NCBI GenBank assembly: GCA_031553235.1
Contig: JAVBLS010000048.1
Span: forward strand, 62,001 to 126,000
Source: Frigididesulfovibrio sp031553235
Lineage (GTDB): Bacteria; Desulfobacterota; Desulfovibrionia; Desulfovibrionales; Desulfovibrionaceae
DNA length: 64,000 nucleotides
Direction: 5' to 3'
The number at the start of each line of letters is the position of its first letter. The first letter of the stretch is position 1. Both the position numbers and the translations under genes were made by a program. This document shows positions 27,048 through 36,474 of this stretch, piece after piece. Under the pieces are notes generated by a model. That model was not told the origin of the DNA and searched no databases. It saw only the letters and a program-made list of their open reading frames with translations.

Positions 27048-28375
27048 GGCCGCTGCCCTCCACCGTTGTCCGCGGCCGCGTCGCCTTGGCGCAGCAAAGC
27101 CAATCGTCGCTTGCGCGTTGCGTCGGCGTTCACCGCCGGAGAGCCGGCCTTCTGAACGGCCGACCCTGCCGCTTCTTTGTCCCTGACCGGAAGGATTTCG
27201 CCCACTTGCCCGGCAGGGGCCGCAGCCGTTGCCTGTTGTTGTCGGCCGAGCCACAGCCCGACAGCCAGGGCCAAAAGGCAGTAGAGGATGGCGCTGTATG
27301 CCTGGGAGAGGAAAAAACTCCCGGCCATGAAGCCGGTCAGGCCAAGCTGCAGGGCGCAGCCGCGCAAACACTTGGCCTCGGACCGGGACGATGCGAGCAG
27401 ATCTTTGGCCATGCGGCGCACCCGCCAGAAAGCGGCCAGGTAAGCGGCAATGCCGGCCAGGCCCAGTTCGGCGGCAATCTGGATATAGCTGTTGTGCGCC
27501 GTTTTGAAGGCGCCGCTGCCGATCATCCCGAGGGCGGCGGAAAACTGCCCGATACCCACGCCGGTCAGCGGATGCTGCGTAAAAAGATGCAGGCCTTCCT
27601 TCCAGATCTCCAGACGGCCGTCCCTGGCCTCAAAGTTGTAGTCGGTCTCGTCGCCGATGGCCCGAAAGCGCTCCCACAAGGAATCATCCGCCACACCCAG
27701 CACCACGGCCGCGCCGAGGCAGAGCAGCACGAACACGGCCGGCCGGCGCTTTTTGGCCAGAAAGAGAAAGTGCAGGGCCACGGCCCCCAGGGCCAGTACG
27801 CCGCCCCTGGAGCCGGTCAGGGCGATGCCGGCGATGGAAAGCCCGGCCATGCCCCAGGCTGCGTAGCGGAACACGCCTGCGGCCGACAGCGCTTCAGCTA
27901 TGGTCAGCGGGAGAAAGGTTACGAAAAACAGGGCGATGTCGTTGGGGTCGTAAGTAGAACTTACGTGATGTCGGCCGGTGCCCGCGCTCACCACCATGAG
28001 TATGGCCAGCATACCCACAGTGACAACCACTGCCCGGCACAGAGTATCGCCGTGCTTGTTCCCGACCAGGGCGCACAAGATAAAAAATGTGCACAACTCC
28101 TTAAGGTAGTTGATCAGCGACTCAAAGGCGCCGCCGCGCCAGACGCTGAATGGCAGGCCGAGGACGGCCGCAGCCAGGATCACGACAATCCAGGGCGTTA
28201 TGGGGTTGCGCCACAAGCCGCGCCAGACCTCGGATCTGGTCGTGAGGCAGACAAAGAGCAGGGCGCCGCCCAGAACGACCTTGCCGAGATGCAGAAAGGC
28301 CAGTTCCGGAAAAAAGTCCAGAGCTCTGCCCAGGCAGATCAGCACAACGGCGTATATGAAAGCTTTGCCGGCCAC
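27044..28375 (-). CDS. O-antigen ligase/polymerase family membrane protein (Wzy-like)
   Basis: About 443 residues with 10-12 helices. The Wzy_C/WaaL signature is a large periplasmic loop with Arg and His: GLHLFTQHPLTGVGIGQF followed by AHNSYIQIAAELGLAG. In EPS loci this protein usually polymerises repeat units. An ATG at 28432 would overlap the ATP-grasp gene by 58 bp. A GTG at 28375 shares one base with the preceding TAG (TAGTG), has purine-rich upstream bases and starts directly at the first helix, so I prefer it. The C-terminal ~50 residues are polar and Ala-rich. Confidence 0.84.
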   Translation of the reverse strand: MAGKAFIYAVVLICLGRALDFFPELAFLHLGKVVLGGALLFVCLTTRSEVWRGLWRNPITPWIVVILAAAVLGLPFSVWRGGAFESLINYLKELCTFFILCALVGNKHGDTLCRAVVVTVGMLAILMVVSAGTGRHHVSSTYDPNDIALFFVTFLPLTIAEALSAAGVFRYAAWGMAGLSIAGIALTGSRGGVLALGAVALHFLFLAKKRRPAVFVLLCLGAAVVLGVADDSLWERFRAIGDETDYNFEARDGRLEIWKEGLHLFTQHPLTGVGIGQFSAALGMIGSGAFKTAHNSYIQIAAELGLAGIAAYLAAFWRVRRMAKDLLASSRSEAKCLRGCALQLGLTGFMAGSFFLSQAYSAILYCLLALAVGLWLGRQQQATAAAPAGQVGEILPVRDKEAAGSAVQKAGSPAVNADATRKRRLALLRQGDAAADNGGGQRP

Positions 28376-29547
28376 TAACCCCACACTCCCGGCAGAGCGT
28401 CGCCCCGCTCGCCGCACAGCTTTTTTTTGCATTGGCCAAGACCCCAGGCCAGAAAAGGCAGGGGGTCGCGCGGGTCCCAGTCGTCATAGGCCGCGACCTT
28501 GCCGTTTGCCTGCAAGGTCCCAGCCGGAAAGCGCAGTTTTTTGTCCGACTCCCACCAGCCCAGAAAGGCCCGCAGCAGGTTGCCGCCGAGCCAGACGGTA
28601 CGCACGCCGGGGGTGCTTTCGCGCACTGCCGGCAGTTCGCCTCCCAGGGCAAGAAGATAGTAGTAATAGGGGTAGTCCAGGCCGGCCGCGATGTTCTGCG
28701 CCAGGGAGCCCCAGAAGCGCGGGTTGACGTCCAGGAGGTGGGCCCGGCCGCTTGCCCGCTCCACAAGGAAGTCCGCCTCGCAGACCCCGTTCCAGGCCAG
28801 GTGATCCAGCAGGGCGCGCAAGAGCTCCAGGGCCTGCCCGCCACGCACGCTTTCCCTGACCGTGGCCTGGCCGTAGGGCTGGGGATGGGTCCGCAGGGTC
28901 CGGTAGGCGTCGCCGGCCAGATACCTGCCGTTGTGGTAGATGGCGCAGGCGCAGACGGTCTCGCCCGCGATCTCCTCCTGGACGATGAAGCGCTCGGGCG
29001 AAAGGCCTTCCCGACGCAGGACCTCGGGCAGGGCTTCGGGGTTCGGCAGGCGGCACATGGCCCAGCCCCCGCCGCCCTGTTTGGGCTTGAGCAGGGCCGG
29101 AAAGTGGAAGTCCCGCAGCAGCTCCGGCTGTTGCAGCACGGCAGAGGCCTCGTGAGAGCGCGGCATGGGGATGCCCAGCGAGGCCGCCAGCCGGGCCAGA
29201 TTCCCTTTGTCGTGCACGGCCGTCACGCCGGCATAATCGGGCAGCAGGCTGCGGACTCTGGCCGGCAGGTGGTCCTTGTGCCTGGCCAGGCAGTATGTTT
29301 CTTCCAGAGCGGGAATGATCACCTCAATGTCATGCCTGCGGCAGCGGTCGGCGATGTCGGCCAGAAAGCGCTCTTCCTCCAGAAAGGGCGAGGCGTAGCG
29401 GAACGAACCGGCGCAATGGCGGGACACGGCAGTCATGGGCAGGCCGGAACTGTCCCCGGCAAAGACACGGCATCCGCGTTTCGCCAGGGCTTTGCAGATG
29501 GTGTAGGCAACCCGCGTGCCGGCCGAAGTGACAAGGACGTTCTTCAT
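28375..29547 (-). CDS. ATP-grasp domain protein (carboxylate-amine ligase-like)
   Basis: 390 residues from ATG 29547, in an ATGA overlap. A Rossmann-like pre-ATP-grasp domain (VLVTSAGTRVAYTICKAL) is followed by the ATP-grasp fold: FPALLKPKQGGGGWAMC with the glycine loop, FIVQEEIAGETVCACAIY, and the Mg-binding DFLVERASGRAHLLDVNPRFWGSL. Such proteins join a carboxylate to an amine or thiol using ATP. In surface-glycan loci they probably add an amino acid or similar group to a sugar. The unusual PYYYYLLALGG segment is in the C-terminal third. The long in-frame extension upstream to 30129 is a shadow of the glycosyltransferase. Confidence 0.85.
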   Translation of the reverse strand: MKNVLVTSAGTRVAYTICKALAKRGCRVFAGDSSGLPMTAVSRHCAGSFRYASPFLEEERFLADIADRCRRHDIEVIIPALEETYCLARHKDHLPARVRSLLPDYAGVTAVHDKGNLARLAASLGIPMPRSHEASAVLQQPELLRDFHFPALLKPKQGGGGWAMCRLPNPEALPEVLRREGLSPERFIVQEEIAGETVCACAIYHNGRYLAGDAYRTLRTHPQPYGQATVRESVRGGQALELLRALLDHLAWNGVCEADFLVERASGRAHLLDVNPRFWGSLAQNIAAGLDYPYYYYLLALGGELPAVRESTPGVRTVWLGGNLLRAFLGWWESDKKLRFPAGTLQANGKVAAYDDWDPRDPLPFLAWGLGQCKKKLCGERGDALPGVWG

Positions 29548-30671
29548 TCCCGCCGCCCCCTTGGGGCCCAGATCACAAAGCGTTCGCCCCGCATCAGGCG
29601 GTAGAGCCCGAGCATGCCGGCCGTGCCCTGCAGCACGAAGAGCCGGGCCGCGCGGCCGAGGCGTCCGGCCCGGCCCCTGGCCCCGCAGAAGGCCAAAACG
29701 GCGAGCAGGAGCAGGCCGCACAGGGTGGCCGAGGCCCAGAAACCGGAAGTTACCAGGGCGCCGAGGCCGGCCAGGATCAGCAGGGGCAGGGCCGACCAGC
29801 GTAAAACTTTGTGCGAGAAGAACTGCCAGAGAAAACCCTTGCAGCCGCCCCGGGCCAGAAGACGCCAATGGCGGAAAAAGACCAGCCAGGACTGGGCCAT
29901 GATCCGGGTCTGGCGGGCAAGCTCGTCGTCCGAGGTCGCGCCGGGCTCCAGCACCAGGGCTTCGGGCGCGGCCACGGCCTGCCTGCCTTCCATGACCACC
30001 TGGATGGGATGGAGCAGATCGTTGATGTATTCCGGGGCCAGGGGCCGGTAGAGCTCGGCCCGCATGGCGTAGACCGCGCCGTCCGCGCCGACGATGCCGT
30101 AGAGTTTGCCTTCGCGCTCCTTGAGCCATTCTTCGTGCCGGCGGTACAGGCTGCCCACGGTTTCCCGGCCCTGGGCGTCCAGATACAGGCTGCGCCCACC
30201 CACCAGGCCCACGCCCGGATCGGCAAAGGGGCGGACCAGCCGGCGCAGGCAGTCCGGCCGGAGCCGGCTGTCGGCGTCGGTGAAAAACAGGATCTCGCCC
30301 TTGGCCTCGGCCGCGGCCAGATTCAGGGCGCTGGTCTTGCCCAGCCGGCCTTCCTGCTGGAGCAGGCGGATGCGCGGGTCTTCCCGTTGCGCGCTCACTG
30401 TCAGTTCGTCGGTCTTGTCGGTGCTGCCGTCGGAGATTACCAGCAATTCCAGGCGCTCGGCCGGATACTCCAGGGCCTGGAAGTTGCGGATTTTTTCTGC
30501 GATGACCGCTTCCTCGTTATAGACCGAGAGCAGCATCGAGACGGTGGGCGGCTCGGCCTCGGCCGGGGGCACGCCGGTTTCGCGCCGGGCCGCGCCGAGG
30601 GCCAGGAGCAGGGGATAGAGCGTAAAGGCGTAAAAGAGCAGAAACAGGCAGAGGTACAGCAACAGGCTCAT
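29544..30671 (-). CDS. Membrane-anchored glycosyltransferase family 2
   Basis: 375 residues. It has one N-terminal helix (LLLYLCLFLLFYAFTLYPLLL), then a GT-A core: VSMLLSVYNEEAVIAEKIRNF, LLVISDGSTDKTDEL, the DxD as FFTDADSRLRPD, and GIVGADGAVYAMRAELY. The acceptor-side motif QTRIMAQSW takes the place of the Q/RxxRW signature of processive synthases. Two or three C-terminal helices close it (LRWSALPLLILAGLGALVTSGF). This topology resembles BcsA/IcaA/HasA-like enzymes, so it may elongate or initiate rather than add a single branch, but one cannot tell from sequence. Confidence 0.86.
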   Translation of the reverse strand: MSLLLYLCLFLLFYAFTLYPLLLALGAARRETGVPPAEAEPPTVSMLLSVYNEEAVIAEKIRNFQALEYPAERLELLVISDGSTDKTDELTVSAQREDPRIRLLQQEGRLGKTSALNLAAAEAKGEILFFTDADSRLRPDCLRRLVRPFADPGVGLVGGRSLYLDAQGRETVGSLYRRHEEWLKEREGKLYGIVGADGAVYAMRAELYRPLAPEYINDLLHPIQVVMEGRQAVAAPEALVLEPGATSDDELARQTRIMAQSWLVFFRHWRLLARGGCKGFLWQFFSHKVLRWSALPLLILAGLGALVTSGFWASATLCGLLLLAVLAFCGARGRAGRLGRAARLFVLQGTAGMLGLYRLMRGERFVIWAPRGRRE

Positions 30672-31909
30672 GCGTGGCCCTCCGTTGCGCCCGTCCAGGC
30701 GCGGTCCAGGTGGGCCAGAACGGCCCTGCAGTCGGCCGTGGTCACTTGATCGTGAGTGGGCAGGGTAATCAGGTTTCGGGCCAGGAATTCCGCGCCGGGA
30801 TAAGTTTGACCGGTGTTGTCCAGATAGGGCGACAGAGGCGGCAGGGCCTGCAGGGGCAGGGGGAACCCCGGGCTGATGCCCAGGCGCCGGCCTTCGGCGT
30901 TCAGAAGCCGCGTCCGTTTGCCGGCGTCCTCGGCCGCGGGCAAAACCGGAAAGCGCAGAAAAATGGGGCAGGCTCCCTCCTGGGGGCGGACCAGCCGGAC
31001 CTGGGGATGCCGGCGCAGAGCGGCTGTGTACAGGGCGGCTTTGCCGCGCCGTCCCTGGTTGACGGCCGACAGGCCGGCCAGGCCGTGGGCGGCCAGGCCG
31101 GCCTGCGCCGGGCCAAAGGGCGGGTCGGTGAACTCCGGTTCAAAAACCGAGGCTCCCAGGCCGAGCCGGGGCAGGGAGGCGGGCAGGCGATAGATCTCGG
31201 GCCGGCGCAGCAGGGCCAGACCCAGGGCTTTGAGCAGCAGGAGCGGGTCCGAGCCCGGTCCGGTCTGTTTGAGTCGCAGACTGTGGGCCAACAGTTCGGC
31301 CAGGCCGGCGTCGGCCGTGAGCAGCACCCCGCCGGCCACGGCGGTCAGGGGCTTGGTCCGGCTGTGGCTGAACAGGCCCACGTCGCCCAGGCAACCCGCC
31401 CGTCTGCCGTTGACTGTGGCGCCCATGGCCTGGGCCGCGTCGTCCACCAGCACGGCCCCGGCGGCCCGGCACAGAGGCTCAAAAGGGGCCGGGTCAAAGG
31501 GATAGCCGAACTGATGGCAGGCGATCACGGCCAGGGTCTTGTCCGACAGGGCCTGCCCCAGGCTTTCCGGGCGCGGAGCCAGGGTTTCGGGCTCAAGGTC
31601 GTACAGGCTCACCCGGCAGCCGGCTTTGACCACGGCCGAGGGCACGGAAAAGGACACGTAGGCGGGCACAAGCACCTGATCGCGCTGCGGGCTTTTGCGC
31701 CGCAGGGCCATGAACAGGGCGGCCAGCGCGGCCTTGCCGGAGCCGGCGAAAAAGACATACGGCACGCCGAAGTCGTGGACTATCGCGGCCCGGTAGGCCT
31801 CCAGGGCCTGTTCGCCCAGACGCAACGCGGCCACGCCCCGGCGCAGCGCGGCCGGGGGCAAGGGCGCCCCGCCGGGGGGCAGCATGCGCCAGGTTTTCAG
31901 GGAATGCAT
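30668..31909 (-). CDS. DegT/DnrJ/EryC1-type aminotransferase
   Basis: 413 residues from ATG 31909 (AAGGA 8 nt upstream), overlapping the FemAB gene by 13 bp. PLP-fold landmarks: FFAGSGKAALAALFMAL, LVPAYVSFSVPSAVVKAG, CHQFGYPFD, the PLP-binding Asp in VLVDDAAQAMGA, and the Schiff-base Lys in SHSRTKPLTAVAGGVLL. The Lys neighbourhood is divergent from the usual HxTKxxxxGEGG, lacking the acidic residue. The family makes amino sugars such as GDP-perosamine or UDP-AltNAc precursors. Substrate unknown, and a divergent catalytic strip leaves room for another role. Confidence 0.82.
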   Translation of the reverse strand: MHSLKTWRMLPPGGAPLPPAALRRGVAALRLGEQALEAYRAAIVHDFGVPYVFFAGSGKAALAALFMALRRKSPQRDQVLVPAYVSFSVPSAVVKAGCRVSLYDLEPETLAPRPESLGQALSDKTLAVIACHQFGYPFDPAPFEPLCRAAGAVLVDDAAQAMGATVNGRRAGCLGDVGLFSHSRTKPLTAVAGGVLLTADAGLAELLAHSLRLKQTGPGSDPLLLLKALGLALLRRPEIYRLPASLPRLGLGASVFEPEFTDPPFGPAQAGLAAHGLAGLSAVNQGRRGKAALYTAALRRHPQVRLVRPQEGACPIFLRFPVLPAAEDAGKRTRLLNAEGRRLGISPGFPLPLQALPPLSPYLDNTGQTYPGAEFLARNLITLPTHDQVTTADCRAVLAHLDRAWTGATEGHA

Positions 31910-32943
31910 CGGACGATCCTTGGGCCGAGAACCTTGGTCAGGCCCAGCGGCAGCCGCTTCCAGACCTCGATTGCCAGGCGGTAGCGCGGGTTCTGCACCG
32001 TGAGATCCGGCAGGCCGTTGCCGGGAGCGAGCAGGTATTCCCAGACCAGGGGCAGCTCGCGCGCGCCCCACTGGATCTTGAAGCGCCAGGGACCGCTCTC
32101 CGGGCTGGAGCGGCCGAAATCAAAGCGGGCAAAACCCTGGGCGCAGGCCGTGCGGATAGCCTCCCAGTAAAGCAGGTTGTTGGCGCACAAGTTGCGGTAG
32201 CGCGGCAGAGAAGAGGCCCAGGGCATTTCCAGACCCCAGGGCGAGGCCGTGGTCAGGCCGGCGGCCAGGCATTTGCCCCTTTGGTGCACACTGATGATCC
32301 GGGCTTTGTCCTCCAAGCCGCGCAGCACGGCGGTGAAAAACTCCCGGCCGTAGACCGGCGTGCCCAGGGCGCGCATGTTGACGCAGAACACGGCATAGAA
32401 CTCGTCGAGCAATTCCTCCCCGCCCTGCACGGCCACAAGACCGCTTTTTTGGGCCTTGCGCACCTGGTTGCGCACCTTGTCCTTAAAGCCGCGCCACTGG
32501 ACCTCCGGGTCGGCGTCCAGATCCAGGATCATGCTTACCTTGTGTCCGCGCCCGGGCAGGTCGAGGCCCGATGGCGCGGCCAGGCGCAGTTCCAGGCTGC
32601 GCGCCCCGGTTTCGTCCAGCAGGGTTCCGGCCCCGGCCTGCAGAGCCCGGGCGGCTTCGGCGTCGTCGGCAAGTGGGCCCCCGTAATTGACAAAGGGCAT
32701 GGAGACCAGAAACCTGCCGAAGAGCCCGCCGGCCACCAGAACCAGGGGCAGAACGCCGCACAAGGACTCCCCTCGGAAGGCGGCCAGAGCGAACACGGGG
32801 TGGCCGAAGGCCTCCCGGATGATCCGCAGCCAGACCATGTACTGATACCCGCCCACCGGCGCCTTGCCGTCGACGTAGGCATCCCAGTCCCGGCTTTCCG
32901 CTTCGGAATCCGGGGACAGACGGCGCACGACGACTTCAGGCAT
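31897..32943 (-). CDS. FemAB-like GNAT protein of the exosortase system
   Basis: 348 residues with two GNAT lobes. WDAYVDGKAPVGGYQYMVWL marks the first; PFVNYGGPLADDAEAARAL and the central basic stretch GFKDKVRNQVRKAQKSGLVAV are typical of TIGR03019-type FemAB proteins found beside XrtA genes. The end ARFDFGRSSPESGPWRFKIQWGA gives the usual closing motif. FemAB proteins add amino acids from aminoacyl-tRNA to cell-wall peptides; the EPS-associated members are suspected to modify the polysaccharide. Overlaps the DUF3473 deacetylase stop by 8 bp. Confidence 0.88.
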   Translation of the reverse strand: MPEVVVRRLSPDSEAESRDWDAYVDGKAPVGGYQYMVWLRIIREAFGHPVFALAAFRGESLCGVLPLVLVAGGLFGRFLVSMPFVNYGGPLADDAEAARALQAGAGTLLDETGARSLELRLAAPSGLDLPGRGHKVSMILDLDADPEVQWRGFKDKVRNQVRKAQKSGLVAVQGGEELLDEFYAVFCVNMRALGTPVYGREFFTAVLRGLEDKARIISVHQRGKCLAAGLTTASPWGLEMPWASSLPRYRNLCANNLLYWEAIRTACAQGFARFDFGRSSPESGPWRFKIQWGARELPLVWEYLLAPGNGLPDLTVQNPRYRLAIEVWKRLPLGLTKVLGPRIVRCIP

Positions 32944-33847
32944 ATTGCGCCAGTCCCGTTGCCGGCGCTTCAGCCGGCTCCGCGCCCGTGGCTTCCGCTC
33001 CGGCCGGAACCAGACCCGCCAGGACCGCGCTCATGGAGACGAAGCTGTGGGTGGTGAACAGGTGGCGCAGCTTGGCTTCGGTGGTTTCGAGGTTCAGGTA
33101 GTGGCGCAGGCGCGACTTGAACGGGGCCTTGATGCGGGGCTGCTGCGGGTCGATTTCCCAGGGGTGGAAATAGAGCATGCAGGGCCGGCCCTGGCCGTTG
33201 AGCCTGCGGAAGGCCGCCGAGATCCATTTGGCGGGCAGCAGGCGCAAGTAGCCGCCGCCGGCCACGGGCAGGTTGATCTGCCTGCCGGAGAGCTTGAGCG
33301 ACAGGGTCGTGGGCGGAAACTCCATGATCGAGCCTTTTTCCCGCATGATGGTGTGGGGGAAGCGCTTGGCTCCGGGCATGCCGTAGATGTCGTGCTGGAT
33401 GGGGAAGATGCTTGAGTCGTAAGTGAAGCCCGCGTCGATCAGCTTGTCCAGGGCCCAGAGGGTCTTGCCCGTGATGGTGTAGCTGGGGGCGCGGTAGCCG
33501 TTGACCGGCTGGCCGGAAAGATCCTGCAGCAGCTTGCGGGCTTTGGTCACATCGCGCTCGAAGGTCTCGGGTGTCATGGTGGTGATGCGCTGGTGCGAGT
33601 AACCGTGGCAGGCCACTTCATGTCCGGCGGCGGCGATGCGCCGCACCAGTCCGGGGTGGCGTTTGGCCACCCAGCCCAGGATAAAGAAAGTGCCGCGCAG
33701 ACCCCAGTACTCCAGAATGGCCAGCACCCGGTCGGTGTTGCGCAGGGCTCGCTGCGGCAGGTGTTCCCATTGGGTGCGCTCGATGCTGCGTTCAAAAGCG
33801 CTGACATGGAAATAATCTTCGACATCAATAGTCAGAGCGTTGCGCAT
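32936..33847 (-). CDS. XrtA-associated polysaccharide deacetylase (DUF3473)
   Basis: 303 residues from ATG 33847 (GGGGGAG upstream). NodB-domain motifs: the catalytic and metal Asp in LTIDVEDYFHVSAFE, the His pair in VACHGYSHQRITT, motif 3 in VNGYRAPSYTITGK. The C-terminal DUF3473 segment covers about 200-290 (NLPVAGGGYLRLLPAKWIS, MLYFHPWEIDPQQPRI). This combination is the TIGR03006-type protein always found close to XrtA. It probably de-N-acetylates the exopolysaccharide or its lipid-linked unit. No signal peptide is visible. Confidence 0.92.
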   Translation of the reverse strand: MRNALTIDVEDYFHVSAFERSIERTQWEHLPQRALRNTDRVLAILEYWGLRGTFFILGWVAKRHPGLVRRIAAAGHEVACHGYSHQRITTMTPETFERDVTKARKLLQDLSGQPVNGYRAPSYTITGKTLWALDKLIDAGFTYDSSIFPIQHDIYGMPGAKRFPHTIMREKGSIMEFPPTTLSLKLSGRQINLPVAGGGYLRLLPAKWISAAFRRLNGQGRPCMLYFHPWEIDPQQPRIKAPFKSRLRHYLNLETTEAKLRHLFTTHSFVSMSAVLAGLVPAGAEATGAEPAEAPATGLAQYA

Positions 33848-33863
33848 GGTCTCCCCCCCTTTT

Positions 33864-35198
33864 CTAGAACAAAGTGGAAAATTCAAGGATGACCCGGTTC
33901 ACGCTGTAGTCGGCGTTGTCTTCCGAGTCGCTTTGTTTATATCTGTAAGTCAGACTTACCTGGGAATCTTCAGAAAGTTCGTAACGCAGGCCGGCGTTGC
34001 CGTAATACCAGTTGTTGCCGTCGGGATAATCGGTGGACAGGCTCAGGGTCGTGCCCGCAATCAGGCGCAGGCGTTCGGTCAGCTCGTAGGTGTAGTGCGC
34101 CCCGATGCGGTAGGACTTGTCGTCGCTGTTGTCGGTGCCGATGCGCCTGGTGTCCTGATCGCGATCATAGCTGTTGTAGGCCACGTCGACGGTCAGGTGG
34201 GAGCGGTCAAAGTTCTTGTTCCACCAACCCTTGTAGCTGGTGCGCCGAGTGCTGATGCCGGTGGCCGGGTCGTCGGTGTAGTCCATGGAGGCGGCCAGGC
34301 CGAATTCGCTGCGGCCCACGGTCCAGATGGCGTCTCCCATGAGATAGGGCCAGAGTTTGTTGTCGCCGCCCTGCTTGGGGATGGTGTAGCTGGGGCCGAC
34401 CCTCAGGCTGACCACCAGATCCTCGGAGATTTCGTACCGCCCGCCCACATAGGCCTGGTAGCGGGTAAAGCTCGGGTCGGTGCCGTCCTGGTTTTTCTCG
34501 CCGTCCCAGCGCACGGCGTCGACCCCGGTATAGGCGGTGAAGCGGTCGGTCGCCTCGTGGCTGGCATCCATGAAGACCCGGTGCTGCCGGCTGGTGTTGG
34601 TGTCAAAATTGTAATCGTTGTTGAAGTCGGGCAAAAAAGAACTGCCCGAGGCCCGCTCGCTCTCGCTGTAGCGCAGGTCCGAAAAGCCGTAGCCAAAGGA
34701 AAGGTTGGTGCGATCCGTGGGCCACAGGGAAAAATAGGGGGAAACCTCGAAACGGTTGCGGTTGACCATGTCCAGGGTGGTGTCGCCTTCGACCACATCG
34801 CCCCGGCTTGCCGTGCCGTAAACCGGCGTCAGGCTTTCGTCGATTCGCAGGTAGAAGAGGTTTTCGATCACCTCGCCCAGGAGTCCGGCCTTGAGGTAGT
34901 GGGAATATTCGTCCGTTTCCTTGCCCATGACATGAAACCGGTAGTTGCCGCGGTAGTCCAGATTGCCGGATATCCTGCCGCCGGTGTAGTCAAGCGTGAT
35001 CTTCGGCTTGACGTGGTTGATGAAGTCCGTTTTTTTGTTGCGCGATGTTTCGCCCACGTTGTCGTTGTACTCCGAGCCCAGGCCGAGGCCGGTCTGCAGT
35101 TCCAGCTCCCCGGCCGGGGCTGCGGGGGCTCCCGACAGGAGCCAGAGCAGGGTCCACAGCAGGGCAAAAGGCAGACGTGGTGCGAGCGGGCGGTTCAT
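33864..35198 (-). CDS. TIGR03016-type outer-membrane beta-barrel of the exosortase system
   Basis: 444 residues from ATG 35198 (ATGA overlap). A signal peptide (LPFALLWTLLWLLSGAPAAPAG) precedes a repeated pattern of amphipathic strands with alternating aromatic/polar residues. It ends VNRVILEFSTLF, with the C-terminal Phe expected for BAM-inserted barrels. Strand text such as YGTASRGDVVEGDTTLDMVN and GGRYEISEDLVVSLRVGPSY is typical of PEP-CTERM system-associated outer-membrane proteins. It is probably the outer-membrane pore or assembly component for EPS secretion, in place of an AlgE-like barrel. Confidence 0.86.
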   Translation of the reverse strand: MNRPLAPRLPFALLWTLLWLLSGAPAAPAGELELQTGLGLGSEYNDNVGETSRNKKTDFINHVKPKITLDYTGGRISGNLDYRGNYRFHVMGKETDEYSHYLKAGLLGEVIENLFYLRIDESLTPVYGTASRGDVVEGDTTLDMVNRNRFEVSPYFSLWPTDRTNLSFGYGFSDLRYSESERASGSSFLPDFNNDYNFDTNTSRQHRVFMDASHEATDRFTAYTGVDAVRWDGEKNQDGTDPSFTRYQAYVGGRYEISEDLVVSLRVGPSYTIPKQGGDNKLWPYLMGDAIWTVGRSEFGLAASMDYTDDPATGISTRRTSYKGWWNKNFDRSHLTVDVAYNSYDRDQDTRRIGTDNSDDKSYRIGAHYTYELTERLRLIAGTTLSLSTDYPDGNNWYYGNAGLRYELSEDSQVSLTYRYKQSDSEDNADYSVNRVILEFSTLF

Positions 35199-36454
35199 GC
35201 GTCTGTTCCGTCCATTTTGCCGGGGCCGCGCCGGGGCAGGCAGCGCGTCGTCCCCTGGGGTTTCGGGCCGTTGTCCCGGCCCGTTCCGGAGCCTGCCGCG
35301 GCCCGGGCCATGCAATGCCGCTCCGGCTCGGCCGGGCCGGCAAGCCGATCCAAAAGTTCGCGCAGCAGCAGCGTGGCCGAGGCCATATCTTCGCAAAGGC
35401 GCATCTGGCCCAAAGCCAGGGCGTCGACCTGCTCTTCCTGCCGGCGCAGGCGGAGCGGCAGATCTTCGGCGGCCGCGTCGAGCCCCTTGCTTCCGTCGGT
35501 CTCCAGGTCCGTGAGCCGGCGGGAAATGCCGGCCACGGCCGTGGTCAGGGTTTCGAGCCGATCGGCCTCGATCCGCCGCGCTTTGCCGTTGCCGGCCGGG
35601 CCGGCCTTTGGAATTGCGCCCTCCGGCCCGGCCTCGGGCCAGAACTGGGCTTCAAAATCGAGCTGCCGCAGCAGTTCGGCCAGGTGCTCGGGAGCGATTT
35701 CGCGGCGGTCGGCGGAAAAGGCGTCAAGCAGTAGATAATCGCAGAGGATGTTGATCAGCCGGGGAATGCCCCGGGCGGCGGCATGCACGCCCGCCAGGGT
35801 GCCGGGCAGCCAGAGCGCGGCCTCTCTGTTGCCCGCGCACTCCAGGCGGTGCAGGATGTAGTCGGCCGTTTCAGCCTCGCTCAGGGGCGGCAGGTGGCAG
35901 TGCACCAGGATGCGCTGGCGCAACTGCACCAGGTCCGGCGAGCTCAGGCGGTCGCGCAGTTCCGGCTGACCGGCCAGAATGATCTGCAACAGCTTGGCCC
36001 GGGAGGTTTCCAGGTTGGAGAGCAGGCGGATTTCCTCCAACTGCTCGGGCCCCAGGTTCTGGCCCTCGTCGATGATCAGCACGCAACGCCGTCCGGCCGC
36101 GTATTCTTCGATCAGAAAGTCGTTGAACAGACGCAGCAGCTCGGCCTTGTCCACGTCCGGCGACTGCAGGCCGAAGTCGTCGAGGATCATCCGCAAGAGC
36201 TGGTTGGTGTCCACCTGGGTGTTGAACAGGGTGGCGATGGTGGTTCGGGCCGGTTCCCGGTCCAGCAGACTGCGGATCAGGGTGGTCTTGCCCGCGCCCA
36301 CTTCGCCGGTGAGCAGGATGAACCCGGAATGCTCTTGCAGGCCGTAATTCAGGTAGGCCAGGGCCTTCCGGTGCGAGGAACTGGGGAACAGGAACTCCGG
36401 GTTGGGCAGGAGTTCAAAGGGCTTGTCCCTCAATTCGAAAAATTCCAGGTACAT
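35195..36454 (-). CDS. XrtA-associated ATPase (ExeA/GspA-like AAA+)
   Basis: 419 residues. It starts MYLEFFELRDKPFELLPNP, the family hallmark, then Walker A GEVGAGKTTLIRS (~51-63) and Walker B RCVLIIDEGQNL. Sensor-type sequence LLSNLETSRAKLLQIILAGQPEL follows. The AAA+ core ends near residue 270 (EHLAELLRQL). The remaining ~150 residues are polar and partly coiled-coil, with low sequence identity expected. ExeA-like ATPases power assembly of secretion components at the inner membrane; this branch always travels with XrtA-type EPS loci. Confidence 0.9.
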   Translation of the reverse strand: MYLEFFELRDKPFELLPNPEFLFPSSSHRKALAYLNYGLQEHSGFILLTGEVGAGKTTLIRSLLDREPARTTIATLFNTQVDTNQLLRMILDDFGLQSPDVDKAELLRLFNDFLIEEYAAGRRCVLIIDEGQNLGPEQLEEIRLLSNLETSRAKLLQIILAGQPELRDRLSSPDLVQLRQRILVHCHLPPLSEAETADYILHRLECAGNREAALWLPGTLAGVHAAARGIPRLINILCDYLLLDAFSADRREIAPEHLAELLRQLDFEAQFWPEAGPEGAIPKAGPAGNGKARRIEADRLETLTTAVAGISRRLTDLETDGSKGLDAAAEDLPLRLRRQEEQVDALALGQMRLCEDMASATLLLRELLDRLAGPAEPERHCMARAAAGSGTGRDNGPKPQGTTRCLPRRGPGKMDGTDA

Positions 36455-36474
36455 GGTCCGCTCTCAGGGGTCGC

